Part shown: in pieces, positions 52,974-61,850 of the stretch | Numbering within the stretch: the first letter of the stretch is position 1 | How the letters are laid out: each line of letters begins with the position of its first letter | Program-made: the position numbers and the translations under genes | Notes under the pieces: generated by a model | Told to the model about the DNA's origin: nothing | Databases searched by the model: none | What the model saw: only the letters and a program-made list of their open reading frames with translations | DNA from: CAZUZS01 sp964624795 | GTDB taxonomy: Bacteria > Calditrichota > Calditrichia > RBG-13-44-9 | Length of the DNA: 64,000 bases | Assembly (NCBI GenBank): GCA_964624795.1 | Contig: CAZUZS010000014.1 | Coordinates: 11,340-75,339, forward strand | Direction: 5' to 3'

Positions 52974-54380
52974 TTGTCGTTTGCGCTTATTCCGATGGTA
53001 ATTACCCGTAAGAATAAGCCGGTAACCGCGCTGGCATGGATACTGGCTATCATTTTCATTCCGTTTGGCGGTGCGATAATGTATCTCGTATTTGGAACGG
53101 AAAGGATTGTCAATAAAGGGCGGGTTAAGATGTTCTCGAACGAGCGTCTTAGCGGCAGGCTGGAGCAGATCGAGGAGGAGTGGGCACCGAAGACAACCAA
53201 GAATTCTCATCATCGATTGCCGGAAGAGATGCAGCAGATCATCAGACTCTCCAGGAAATTCAGCCTGTTCGATGTTGTCGGTTCCAATAGCATACAATTG
53301 CTCACCGACGTGAAAACCGCCTATGGCGAAATTGAGGCTGCCATCCAGAGCGCCCGTCACCACGTCAATTTGGAGTATTACCTGTTCCGCCCGGATGAGG
53401 TTGGCGAACGATTTCGGGATTTGCTGGTGAAAAAGGCAAAGGAAGGCGTAAAGATCAATTTTCTCTACGACGCGATTGGTTCGTGGAAATTGGGATGGGA
53501 CGACCGGTTTTTGCAGCCGCTGCGGGACGCGGGAGTCAAACCGGTTGATTTTCTGCCGCTTCGCACCTTTTTCAAACCGTGGAATATAAATCTGAGAAAC
53601 CACCGCAAAATTCTGGTAGTTGACGACAAGATCGGATTCACCGGCAGCCTTAACATTGGCAGGGAATTTCTTTATGGCGATGAGAGAGGCCGGATTTGGA
53701 GAGAAACGCACCTTGCAATGCGCGGTCCGGCGGTGACCCAGCTCCAGTGGATTTTTTGCGAGGATTGGTATTTTTCCACCGGCGAAGAGCTGCTGATGCA
53801 GGAGTATTTTCTGGCAGTAGATCATGCCGGGGAAGAAGTCGCGCAGGTAGTAGCCAGCGGCCCCGACGTTCGCGAAAAAGCGATTCACAAGGTCATGCTG
53901 AATGCTATTTCGCAGGCCAAAAAATCGGTCTACCTGACAACCCCTTATTTCATTCCGGACCAGGCATTGAGTCTCGCGCTTCAGTTGGCAGCGCTTCGCG
54001 AAGTGGATGTTAAAATCCTGGTGCCGAAACAATCCGATCACACTTTCGTTTCGTGGGCCGGGCGTTCCTATTATGACGAGCTTCTTAAGGATAATGTGGA
54101 AATTTATGAATACCTGCCTGGCTATCTCCATGCCAAAATGCTGGTTGTGGATGGTTTTTTCTCGGTGATTGGATCCGCCAATACCGACATCCGGAGTTTT
54201 GATTACGATTTTGAAGTCAATGTCCAGGTTTACAGCGACGGTTTCGCCGCCCGTGCGGAGCGGGTATTTTTGAAGGATTTGCAGAGCAGCCAAAAAATTG
54301 ATTATTGGAAGTTTGCCAAACGTTCCGCATACACCCGATTTGGTGAGAATGTTTGCAGATTGTTCAGCCCTTTATTATGA
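52974..54380 (+). CDS. cls: Cardiolipin synthase (phospholipase D family)
   Basis: At least 468 residues. The enzyme condenses two phosphatidylglycerols to cardiolipin. Both HxKxxxxD motifs are present: His210-Lys212-Asp217 (HRKILVVDD) and His386 onwards (HAKMLVVDG). An N-terminal membrane segment (ALAWILAIIFIPFGGAIMYLVFG) precedes them. The frame stays open upstream to 52929 and encodes another hydrophobic segment (FIPLYVLLIIYALSFALIP) that matches the first helix of this family. A CTG at 52932 sits three bases after AGGTGA. The true start may therefore be this CTG, or an ATT at 52941, and not the TTG at 52974. Confidence 0.92.
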   Translation: MSFALIPMVITRKNKPVTALAWILAIIFIPFGGAIMYLVFGTERIVNKGRVKMFSNERLSGRLEQIEEEWAPKTTKNSHHRLPEEMQQIIRLSRKFSLFDVVGSNSIQLLTDVKTAYGEIEAAIQSARHHVNLEYYLFRPDEVGERFRDLLVKKAKEGVKINFLYDAIGSWKLGWDDRFLQPLRDAGVKPVDFLPLRTFFKPWNINLRNHRKILVVDDKIGFTGSLNIGREFLYGDERGRIWRETHLAMRGPAVTQLQWIFCEDWYFSTGEELLMQEYFLAVDHAGEEVAQVVASGPDVREKAIHKVMLNAISQAKKSVYLTTPYFIPDQALSLALQLAALREVDVKILVPKQSDHTFVSWAGRSYYDELLKDNVEIYEYLPGYLHAKMLVVDGFFSVIGSANTDIRSFDYDFEVNVQVYSDGFAARAERVFLKDLQSSQKIDYWKFAKRSAYTRFGENVCRLFSPLL

Positions 54381-54457
54381 AGTGAGTTGGAAAATCAGCT
54401 ATTCGCTTGAGAAAGTGCATGATAAATGTGATTACAGAGGCAGAAAGGTGAATTGGA

Positions 54458-55519
54458 ATGAATGATGTTTCAAAAAATGAAAATTCAGAAATTCAGCAGC
54501 AATTGGAACAACTGGACAGCGTGCTGGAGAAAGCGAAACATCTTTTGATCATTGTGCACAATAATCCCGATCCTGATGCTATTGCCACGGCTGCGGCATT
54601 AAGCTACCTTGTGCGGAGCAGGATGGGTATTAGCACCAGCATCGCTTACGGCGGAAGCATTGGGAGGGCGGAAAACCGGGCGATGGTGCACAAACTAAAA
54701 ATTCACATGAAACAGATCGGCAAAATCAACTTCGCGAAATACGACCGCATTGCACTGGTTGATACACAGCCCGGGGCCGGCAATAATTCGCTGCCGCCCA
54801 ACCAGAAATGCCATATTGTCATTGACCATCACCCCTATCGCGATAAAGTAAAGGCCGACCTGGTGATCATCAAACCAGGCATAGGGGTTTCTGCAACAAT
54901 TCTTATTGAGTGGTTGAAGCAAAGCGGAACGGAAATTACGGCTGATCTTGCGACTGCGCTGTCCTATGCCATCAGTTCCGAAACACAGAACCTGGGGCGG
55001 GAAACCTCCGGTCGGGACATCCAGGCCTACCTTTCCGTTTATGTGAAATCCAGTGTTCGCAAACTGGCGCAGATAACTCACCCCAAACTAATGCATTCCT
55101 ATTTTGTTTCCCTGGTAAAGGCCGTGACGCACAGTTTTACCTTCCGAAACCTTATTTGCGCTCACCTGGGCGAAGTTCCTGCCGCTGAGATGGTGGCCGA
55201 GATGGCCGATTTTCTCCTTCGGCACGAGCGGATGGGCTGGTCTTTCTGTACCGGGGTTTTTAAAGGGCAGCTACACTTGTCCGTGCGTTCCTCCAACCCT
55301 CGGGCCAATGCGGGAAAACTGATCAAAAAACTGGTGCCGGATCCCAATGCGGTTGGCGGTCATGATATGATTGCCGGCGGGCATATTGTCTTGGAAAATC
55401 AGAAGAAAAAAGAGATAAAGGATCTGGAAGAGAAGCTGCAACAGGAATTTGCGCTTGTTATGGGTTACAAGAATGCGGAGTGGAAACCACTTCTAAGTGA
55501 AACAGAAAAACCGGGATGA
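54458..55519 (+). CDS. DHH/DHHA1-family phosphodiesterase (NrnA-like)
   Basis: The product is 353 residues. Metal-binding motifs are HNNPDPDA (34-41), Asp102 in LVDTQPG, and DHH at 123-125 in VIDHHPYRD. The DHHA1 domain ends with GGHDMIAGG. Members degrade nanoRNA, pAp, pApA or c-di-AMP. The next gene is a diadenylate cyclase whose start overlaps or nearly overlaps this stop, so I infer a role in turnover of c-di-AMP or its product pApA. No membrane or PAS domain is present, unlike GdpP. Confidence 0.9.
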   Translation: MNDVSKNENSEIQQQLEQLDSVLEKAKHLLIIVHNNPDPDAIATAAALSYLVRSRMGISTSIAYGGSIGRAENRAMVHKLKIHMKQIGKINFAKYDRIALVDTQPGAGNNSLPPNQKCHIVIDHHPYRDKVKADLVIIKPGIGVSATILIEWLKQSGTEITADLATALSYAISSETQNLGRETSGRDIQAYLSVYVKSSVRKLAQITHPKLMHSYFVSLVKAVTHSFTFRNLICAHLGEVPAAEMVAEMADFLLRHERMGWSFCTGVFKGQLHLSVRSSNPRANAGKLIKKLVPDPNAVGGHDMIAGGHIVLENQKKKEIKDLEEKLQQEFALVMGYKNAEWKPLLSETEKPG

Positions 55520-55539
55520 CGCGAAGGGGAGAAATCAGC

Positions 55540-56136
55540 ATGAACAGGAAAAAAGAGCGAAAAATGGAAGACGAGAGCATGGGATCAACTCACATTTTCA
55601 TGCGGCGCCTGGAGGAGATTTGCAGCCCGGAGCGCCTGGTAAGTCCGGAGGTTCTGCGAAGCGTTCTTGAACTGGCAATTGAAATTTGCCGGGAAGGGCG
55701 GGAAGGCAGGAAGGTGGGCACAATGTTTGTCGTGGGGGACGAATCCAGAGTGATAGACAATTCACGGGCTTTGATACTCGACCCGCTGCAGGGACATCCG
55801 CCGGAACGCAAACATGTTGACGATCCCAATATGCGGGAGACGGTAAAAGAACTGGCGCAATTGGATGGGGCATTCGTGGTTTCCGACCAGGGGGTAGTGC
55901 TGTCTGCCGCCCGCTACATCGTTGCGAGCCAGAAGGACTTTCATCTCCCGCTGGGACTTGGCAGCCGGCATATTGCGGCCGCTTCCATCACCCTGGAAAC
56001 TGATGCGGTGGCGGTGGTAGTTTCGGAAAGTTCCGTCGTGCGTGTCGTGGATGATGGCCAGATCATTGCGGAAATAATTCCGGAATTATGGCTGATTCAG
56101 CACGCGCGCTCTAATCCACGGCGGCACCACCGCTGA
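55540..56136 (+). CDS. Diadenylate cyclase (DisA_N/DAC domain)
   Basis: The product is 198 residues from the ATG at 55540, which has GGGGAG eight bases upstream; an ATG at 55516 overlaps the previous stop as ATGA and is the alternative. The enzyme makes c-di-AMP from two ATP. The DGA motif is at 109-111 (DGAFVVSDQG). The RHR-type motif reads GSRHIAAAS (Arg143-His144), with Ile in place of the second Arg, a form similar to DacZ-type 'RHxAAASIT' enzymes. VVVSESS follows, as in active cyclases. There is no membrane segment, so it is soluble, unlike CdaA. It is paired with the DHH phosphodiesterase. Confidence 0.85.
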   Translation: MNRKKERKMEDESMGSTHIFMRRLEEICSPERLVSPEVLRSVLELAIEICREGREGRKVGTMFVVGDESRVIDNSRALILDPLQGHPPERKHVDDPNMRETVKELAQLDGAFVVSDQGVVLSAARYIVASQKDFHLPLGLGSRHIAAASITLETDAVAVVVSESSVVRVVDDGQIIAEIIPELWLIQHARSNPRRHHR

Positions 56137-56545
56137 TAATCTGCAGGATATTTTTGTTGTAGCCCGTAGGAGGTCAGTTGCCAGTTGTAATTGGCCATCA
56201 GCCCTAATTTATAAAAAGTATTTGATTTTTGTTAAATTATTCCTATAATGAATAAGCTATTCAGCAAAACAATTGGCAAAAGCGGAGCCAGAGGGAAAAA
56301 TCAAATAAGCAAGAGATTGGTGTTTTCCATTTCAGGTATGGGATTGGGAAAGCAAGCTTGGGGATCATGCGTGGGGAATACAAACTGGAACGAGGGGTAA
56401 TTGATCTGATACGAAACATCCTCCTTATGAAAAATATAACCCGGGATAGTGAAAATTTGGAGCATTAGTAGCTCTCATCTGTTAATATGGTTAACTTTTT
56501 CTAATATTCTCAAGAAAAACTTTCTTTCCGGCAGCAAAGGGATAT
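56137..56545. other. Intergenic region, no gene seen
   Basis: This is a 409-base AT-rich spacer after the diadenylate cyclase. I see no terminator hairpin with a T run, no tRNA and no protein-like frame. Confidence 0.5.
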
Positions 56546-57274
56546 GTGCCAGGGTATCGAAGTATAATGCCAGTATCTTTAACATCAGAAGAAACAAACA
56601 TACTGTCCTTTAAAAGGGCATTTTGGACAATATTTGTATTTATCCTGTCCATCCAGATCATTGATGTTCTCTTGCTGGTGAAGTGCGGGTTCGAAACGGA
56701 GTCATTAACAAATGATTATTTTACGATTTTGAATTTCACAAGTCTAAGTTGGTATGTGCTGTTTTTGACCGTAGTACTGTTTGAAATGAGGAAAATTTAC
56801 CCCAGAATTGCCGAGCTTTTCCGGATTGACGTTGATATCAAGCATTATCTTAACGTGATAAAATATTTTCTGCTTTGTGCCGGTGCAGTTGTGACCTTGC
56901 ATTACCTGGAGCCCGGTTCCGAGCTGCATTTGAAATTGCAGTCGATCCAAAACACAATTTTGACGGGCCTTGAGGTGGTCCTTATCGCTCCAATATTCGA
57001 AGAAATAATCTTCAGGGGATTTTTATATAAAGTGATGTCCCATGATTTTAAAAGGGAAAAGGAGCGGCAGATCGTTAATGCCATGCTTTTCGCTGCGGCG
57101 CATATCTTCATATTCGCCTTCTTTCTCGGTGCGGATATTCCCTACTACATCTTTATCCTGGGATACTTTTTGGCCAAATTATTTGAGGACTCAAAATCGT
57201 TGATCCCCTCAATTCTGCTCCATTTTATGAACAATGCTTTTGTATTTCTGATCGAATTGAAAGCGCTGATTTAG
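56546..57274 (+). CDS. CPBP-family intramembrane glutamic protease
   Basis: The product is 242 residues from a GTG start with AAAGG upstream. Several membrane helices surround the three CPBP motifs: Glu152-Glu153 with Arg157 (FEEIIFRG), His186 (FAAAHIF) and His226/Asn230 (HFMNN). The family includes CAAX-type proteases (Rce1) and bacteriocin-immunity proteins. The gene ends directly against the DUF2752 gene, so the two are likely co-translated. Substrate unknown. Confidence 0.88.
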   Translation: MPGYRSIMPVSLTSEETNILSFKRAFWTIFVFILSIQIIDVLLLVKCGFETESLTNDYFTILNFTSLSWYVLFLTVVLFEMRKIYPRIAELFRIDVDIKHYLNVIKYFLLCAGAVVTLHYLEPGSELHLKLQSIQNTILTGLEVVLIAPIFEEIIFRGFLYKVMSHDFKREKERQIVNAMLFAAAHIFIFAFFLGADIPYYIFILGYFLAKLFEDSKSLIPSILLHFMNNAFVFLIELKALI

Positions 57275-57625
57275 ATGAAAGCATTACACCAAAAAATAGC
57301 ACAGCAAAAAATCCGGCTATCATTGACAGTTTTATTGCTGCTTTTATTTTTCATTCCAGCGGGAGGTTTTGGAATCAAGCTGTGCCCCTTTAGTATGATT
57401 TTCGATATGCCCTGCATGTTTTGCGGCATCACCAGAAGTGTTATTGCCTTTCTCCACCTCCACTTATTTCAAAGCATTGCCTATCATCCCCTTGGAATAT
57501 TAGTTTTTGTTCTTATTATTTATTCAATATTTTCTAACTCTTTGTTATCATATCAAAAATATATTCCGAATTCGTTTTTATTGTTTTTGTTCATCGCGCA
57601 ATGGTTAATAAGATTAATTATTTAA
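57275..57625 (+). CDS. DUF2752 small membrane protein
   Basis: The product is 116 residues and starts on the base after the CPBP stop. It has about three membrane helices. The family signature is present: CPFSMIFDMPCMFCGITRS, a Cys pair flanked by Gly and Thr-Arg, followed by a His-rich amphipathic stretch and YHPLGI. The function of the family is unknown. Confidence 0.85.
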   Translation: MKALHQKIAQQKIRLSLTVLLLLLFFIPAGGFGIKLCPFSMIFDMPCMFCGITRSVIAFLHLHLFQSIAYHPLGILVFVLIIYSIFSNSLLSYQKYIPNSFLLFLFIAQWLIRLII

Positions 57626-57714
57626 GAAATTTGACGGCAGACCTGGCCGGGATATTGCTGGTAAGATCAAAATAACTCAATAAGAAACACTCAAATAATT
57701 TAAAAGGAGAAAAA

Positions 57715-58320
57715 ATGGAAAGTGATTACCGGGCCTATCTGGAAGGCAAATCGGAAGAGGAGCTATTTCAAATTGTTCAATCAATTAACAAGGAGCAGTT
57801 CCCTGAACGATATCAACAGGCGCTGCAGAAATACCAGGAGCTCAAGAAAATTAATGAAAGAGGTGAGCCTATTAATCAGTATAATGGAGAATACGCGAGC
57901 GTTCTGACGCGTTTTGGCGCGCTGGTGATCGATGGGCTCCTTTTGGTTCCATTTTATGTCGTGCTGATGCTTATAATTCCGAAGAGCGAGAATGCTGCCG
58001 GATTCAACCCAACCTCAGTTTTTACGATGATCATGATATTCCTGGCTATGATGATCTTTACAATCTGGAACACCATAGTAAGAATGGGGAAAACCGGCCA
58101 GTCCCTGGGAAGAAAATTTCTGAATATTGCTGTTTTGAACGAGTACGGGAAACCGATTGGGACTGGAAATGCAGCATTGCGCGAAATTATTGGCCGGTCT
58201 ATTTCCGGACTGGTCTGTTACATCGGTTATTTGAATGCTTTTTGGGATAAGAAAAAGCAAATGTGGCACGATAAGATGGCCAATTGCTACGTCTATTATG
58301 TGGAAGACAATTTCTCTTAG
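57715..58320 (+). CDS. RDD-family membrane protein
   Basis: The product is 201 residues, with AAAAGGAGAAAAA before the ATG. A charged N-terminal helical part (about 1-60) precedes the RDD domain: LTRFGALVIDGLLLVPF with the R..D pattern, GKTGQSLGRKFLNIAVLN, LREIIGRSIS, and the WHDKMANCYVY ending. It has about three membrane helices. RDD proteins are often small-solute or ion transport related, but the function here is unknown. Confidence 0.88.
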   Translation: MESDYRAYLEGKSEEELFQIVQSINKEQFPERYQQALQKYQELKKINERGEPINQYNGEYASVLTRFGALVIDGLLLVPFYVVLMLIIPKSENAAGFNPTSVFTMIMIFLAMMIFTIWNTIVRMGKTGQSLGRKFLNIAVLNEYGKPIGTGNAALREIIGRSISGLVCYIGYLNAFWDKKKQMWHDKMANCYVYYVEDNFS

Positions 58321-58498
58321 CATGATCGATACGGTTTGTAATTTTACATTTTTGTCAGATCATGATAAATGGAATTTCATTTCCAGTCTTTACCATTTAG
58401 TACGGGTTGGCAATCCAACATTATTTTCGCGGGAATTGAATTCGAAGTGTTCTTTACAATGACGATCCCGCTTATCCGGATTCAGGAAGGAATGTATT

Positions 58499-59395
58499 AT
58501 GAATTTTGAGTTATGCGAGCTTTGCCGGCATTACAATTTCAATCTGCAGGAAGGCATTCTCTGCGGGCTGACGAACGGCAAACCCGATTTCGTGGAAACC
58601 TGTCCGAATCATATTCCGGACCCGCGGAGAGAACAGAAAGTAAGGCTGGTATACCAGGGGGAAAAGCCTCGCCGCATCAAAACCGGAATACATGAATTGC
58701 CGGAAATGGAAGGAGCGCTTCGGAGATGGGGGATTGGTCTGATTATTCTGGGAATCATCCATCTTCTGGCTTACAATATGCTCAGTCCGGTCTGGGGCGT
58801 GATGATCATCATCCTGGGAATTCTGAACCTGGCGGTTACTAAACGGGAAATGTTCATCATAAACGGCGCATTCCTGTTGTTTATAGGTCTGTTGAATCTA
58901 TTAAACAGCACCGGATTCGGTGGCTCTCTGTTCTGGCTAATTTTCGGGTTACTGCAACTGTTCTGGGGCGGGAAGGAAATCAGCAAATATCAAAAATATG
59001 GCGGGAAGGAGAAATCAGCGGGGCAAACGAATTCTGTCCCGGCGGAAACAGCATCGGTTCTGCCGGCAATGGCCGCGCGGCATTCCGCCCTGGGCATAAT
59101 CTCGGTAATTCTGTTTGGCGCTATCTTCCTGACTGAATTCATGTTTTTTGTTTATATTAGTATCAAGTCGGGAGCGAACCCGTCGTATTTCGAACAAAAT
59201 CCGGATCGCGCCACTCTTGTCGGAGTTATCCTGTTCAGCAATATTCTTTTTTGCCTGGTTGGCGCCATTCTGGGACTTGTCGATCTTTTCCAAAAGAGCA
59301 AGAAGAAGCTGTTCCCCATTCTGGGAATAGTTCTGAATTCATTGTTCTTTATCTTTCACATAATGAACATGTTTCTTTCAGCGGGAGCAGATTAA
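58499..59395 (+). CDS. Membrane protein with N-terminal Cys motif, unknown function
   Basis: The product is 298 residues. The first 45 residues hold C-x2-C (CELC), then single Cys in GILCG and ETCPN, a likely metal site. From about residue 75 there are four to five helices rich in Ile and Leu (GLIILGIIHLLAYNML). A Ser/Ala-rich cytoplasmic linker (about 172-192) leads to three more helices. No family is recognised. It sits among other small membrane proteins in the same direction. Confidence 0.75.
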   Translation: MNFELCELCRHYNFNLQEGILCGLTNGKPDFVETCPNHIPDPRREQKVRLVYQGEKPRRIKTGIHELPEMEGALRRWGIGLIILGIIHLLAYNMLSPVWGVMIIILGILNLAVTKREMFIINGAFLLFIGLLNLLNSTGFGGSLFWLIFGLLQLFWGGKEISKYQKYGGKEKSAGQTNSVPAETASVLPAMAARHSALGIISVILFGAIFLTEFMFFVYISIKSGANPSYFEQNPDRATLVGVILFSNILFCLVGAILGLVDLFQKSKKKLFPILGIVLNSLFFIFHIMNMFLSAGAD

Positions 59396-59488
59396 GCGCC
59401 CGGGGATTAGCTCGCCCTGTTTAATCGCATCCGGCATACTTTGCGGCCGGTGAAAGAACTTTGTCGATTATCTGGTGGAATTTAATAT

Positions 59489-60565
59489 ATGACACTCAAA
59501 CTATTCCTGACAATTTGCTCCTTTTTCCTGGGGTACATCTCCCTCATCTTTATCAGAAAATATGATGTGTACGAAAAAGAACCGCTGGGAAAAATGGCCC
59601 TGGTGATGATTCCCGGCGGGATTATCTCCATATCATTAGCTACACTGCTTTATTCCCTGGTGGAGCTTGCCGGCTTTCATAATTTCAGATCGGGCATTGG
59701 GGCCATGTTTTTCGTCGGCCCAATCGAGGAGTTTTCCAAAATTGCGGCGCTGTTTGCCACCTATTTCATTTTTAAGAAAGATATGAATGAGCCGACTGAC
59801 GGATTAGTTTACATGACCTGCGTGGTGTTAGGATTTTCCCTGCCCGAAAACCTGATGTATGCGATCCCGGACCCGAAACACAGCTTTCTTCTCATCATTC
59901 GTTTACTGATTAGCACCCCCGGTCACATCATGTTCAGCATTTTCATGGGACTCGGCTTCTATTATTATAAAAAGGGAATTCTGCGCTTCCGGTTTCTAAT
60001 TCTGACCTTTATCTACGCAAGTTTGATGCATGGCCTCTTCGATCTGATCATAATAAAAGAGTGGTTAGTCATTTTCTTTCTGATGCTTTTTCAATTATCG
60101 TATCTGGCGCTGAGGTGGATACTGGAATATACAACGGCCAAATCTCCGTTCAACATTTCCCTGAAGGAGTTTATCAGGAATTACAAAAAGCCGGAAACGA
60201 GTGTGGGGATCACCTGCTTATCGTGCGGCAGCAGAGGTCCGAAATTGACTTACCAATTTCAGAAGTGGAAGATCTACAAGTGCGATGGCTGTCGAGAGTA
60301 TATCACCTCCAAAGATGGCATATTCTACATCTTTCATCATTTTGGAGGACTGTTTGGAAACCTGTCCAAAAAATATTTTTCACCGGCAATTAACAAGCAG
60401 CCCTACGGCACGCTTTTCCGCGCCAACAAGGTGTATGAGAAGGAGAAAATCTGTCTGTTCAAACTAAATGAGCTGGACAAATACCTGAAAATAATGAGGT
60501 CCGCGAAAATAACCAATTTTGAATCGAAATGGTTTTTTAAAAACAACCTGGTAATTAGGGAATGA
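59489..60565 (+). CDS. PrsW-family intramembrane metalloprotease with C-terminal zinc-ribbon-like segment
   Basis: The product is 358 residues with multiple membrane helices. PrsW features are YEKEPLG near the start, the conserved Glu80-Glu81 (GPIEEFSK), Glu120 (LPENLMYA), His146 (TPGHIMF) and His181/Asp185 (MHGLFDL). PrsW cleaves anti-sigma factors in Bacillus. The extra C-terminal part (about 225-358) has C-x2-C (CLSC) and C-x2-C (CDGC), a probable zinc ribbon, which is not part of the core family. Substrate unknown. Confidence 0.87.
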   Translation: MTLKLFLTICSFFLGYISLIFIRKYDVYEKEPLGKMALVMIPGGIISISLATLLYSLVELAGFHNFRSGIGAMFFVGPIEEFSKIAALFATYFIFKKDMNEPTDGLVYMTCVVLGFSLPENLMYAIPDPKHSFLLIIRLLISTPGHIMFSIFMGLGFYYYKKGILRFRFLILTFIYASLMHGLFDLIIIKEWLVIFFLMLFQLSYLALRWILEYTTAKSPFNISLKEFIRNYKKPETSVGITCLSCGSRGPKLTYQFQKWKIYKCDGCREYITSKDGIFYIFHHFGGLFGNLSKKYFSPAINKQPYGTLFRANKVYEKEKICLFKLNELDKYLKIMRSAKITNFESKWFFKNNLVIRE

Positions 60566-60779
60566 CAAAATTCCGGACATTTTGTACGGCTTCTCACCCT
60601 TCCTTTTGGCATGTTTGGTAGCCATGGCGTTCTGCTGGCCAATATTTATTCACCGGCAGAATCATAATCCCTAATTTTTATTGCACCGGAGCCGAGGAAT
60701 GTCATCGCTACAACATCCTGGCATTCCGATTAAACCCGTCGTTCCCGAAAATGTCCATAAAATCAGAAAGGTCAAAGCC

Positions 60780-61415
60780 ATGCAAAAAACCACTGCAAAG
60801 ATATTACTGCTATTAATGATTTTTGGATCATCTGCTTTTTGTCAGCAAAGATTTCAGAAGGTCGTCTATCTTTCCGATGGCACAATCGTGAAAGGCGACA
60901 TTGTGGAAGAGCAGTCCCCGGATTCGCTACAGCTGCGAAATGCCACAGGTGAAATAGTAGTCATTCCGAAAAATGAAATATTGAAAATAAAAAGCGAAGA
61001 ATATAAATTGGTCAATGGCGAGCGGGTTACCTTGTATAAAAAACCGGGCATTGCATTTCTCCTTTCGTTTTTGCACCCCGGTTTTGGTCAATATTATAAT
61101 GGAGAAATAAAGAAGGGGCTTCTGCAGCATACTTTATTTTATGGTGGGATTATTGTGGCCATAACTGCCGGAATTGATAGACATACGGATAGCTGGCTTC
61201 CTTTTAATGAATTGTTTCTTATCGGGTTGGGCTTTTCTGGCGGGGTTTCTTGGTGGTCTGTGGTGGACGCACCATTATCGGCAAACAGAATTAATCTGGA
61301 GCGGCATAACCGGGATGTTGAACAAAACAAAATCCAAAGCAGGATAAGAGCGATCCAATTGGGAATGCGATTCGACAGAAAAGCGGTATCTATCGGATTG
61401 AGGATTTGCCTGTAA
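60780..61415 (+). CDS. Exported or membrane protein with N-terminal LSm-like strand region, unknown function
   Basis: The product is 211 residues from the ATG at 60780; a longer frame from 60681 has no better start signal. A signal peptide or anchor covers about 1-21 (LLLLMIFGSSAFCQ). A beta-rich segment follows (VVYLSDGTIVKGDIVEE, VIPKNEILKI), of a type common before membrane domains. Then comes the FLHPGFGQYYNGEIKKGLL motif seen in TM2-like proteins, with two to three helices. The C-terminal tail is basic. Function unknown. Confidence 0.7.
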   Translation: MQKTTAKILLLLMIFGSSAFCQQRFQKVVYLSDGTIVKGDIVEEQSPDSLQLRNATGEIVVIPKNEILKIKSEEYKLVNGERVTLYKKPGIAFLLSFLHPGFGQYYNGEIKKGLLQHTLFYGGIIVAITAGIDRHTDSWLPFNELFLIGLGFSGGVSWWSVVDAPLSANRINLERHNRDVEQNKIQSRIRAIQLGMRFDRKAVSIGLRICL

Positions 61416-61850
61416 TTCCGGAATATTTATTTGCCGGCTGATATTTTGGGGATTGATTCCGAAATGGCAGAATCAATTTTCTTTCTAACATGAAATATTT
61501 ACGCTATCTCCATAAATTATATTGATTTTGGTTCGCAACCAGTGTAATTTATTGCCGTTTTTAGATGCAAACCGCTTCATAAGTTATATCCCGTGGCGGG
61601 CATTCTTTTCGCCGGAGGAAAGTTTTTGTCAATACGACCCTTTAATATAAAGAGGCCGGAAATATTTCCAACGCCTGCACTTATATAATCGATGTCTCGG
61701 CAAATATGAGATATGTTATGTCGTTGGTCCAATCTTTTGGTGCACAAACCGGAAATAAGAAATTGTCGAGATCAGGCTACCTGTGCTTTTTCACATTCCT
61801 TACAGGTGTTTGGAATCATTCATGGGGATTCAAATCGAAAAGGAGAAATA
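61416..61850. other. Intergenic region, no gene seen
   Basis: This 435-base AT-rich spacer contains a 12-base palindrome GGAAATATTTCC at 61658-61669. No terminator with a T run and no protein-like frame was found. AAAAGGAGAAA at 61839-61849 serves the next gene. Confidence 0.5.

Noticed and set aside
52848..54293. 481-codon open frame antisense to cardiolipin synthase
   Set aside because: It mirrors a clear phospholipase D family gene in codon phase, is rich in His, Arg and Asn, and shows no domain pattern. Long antisense frames arise from codon bias.
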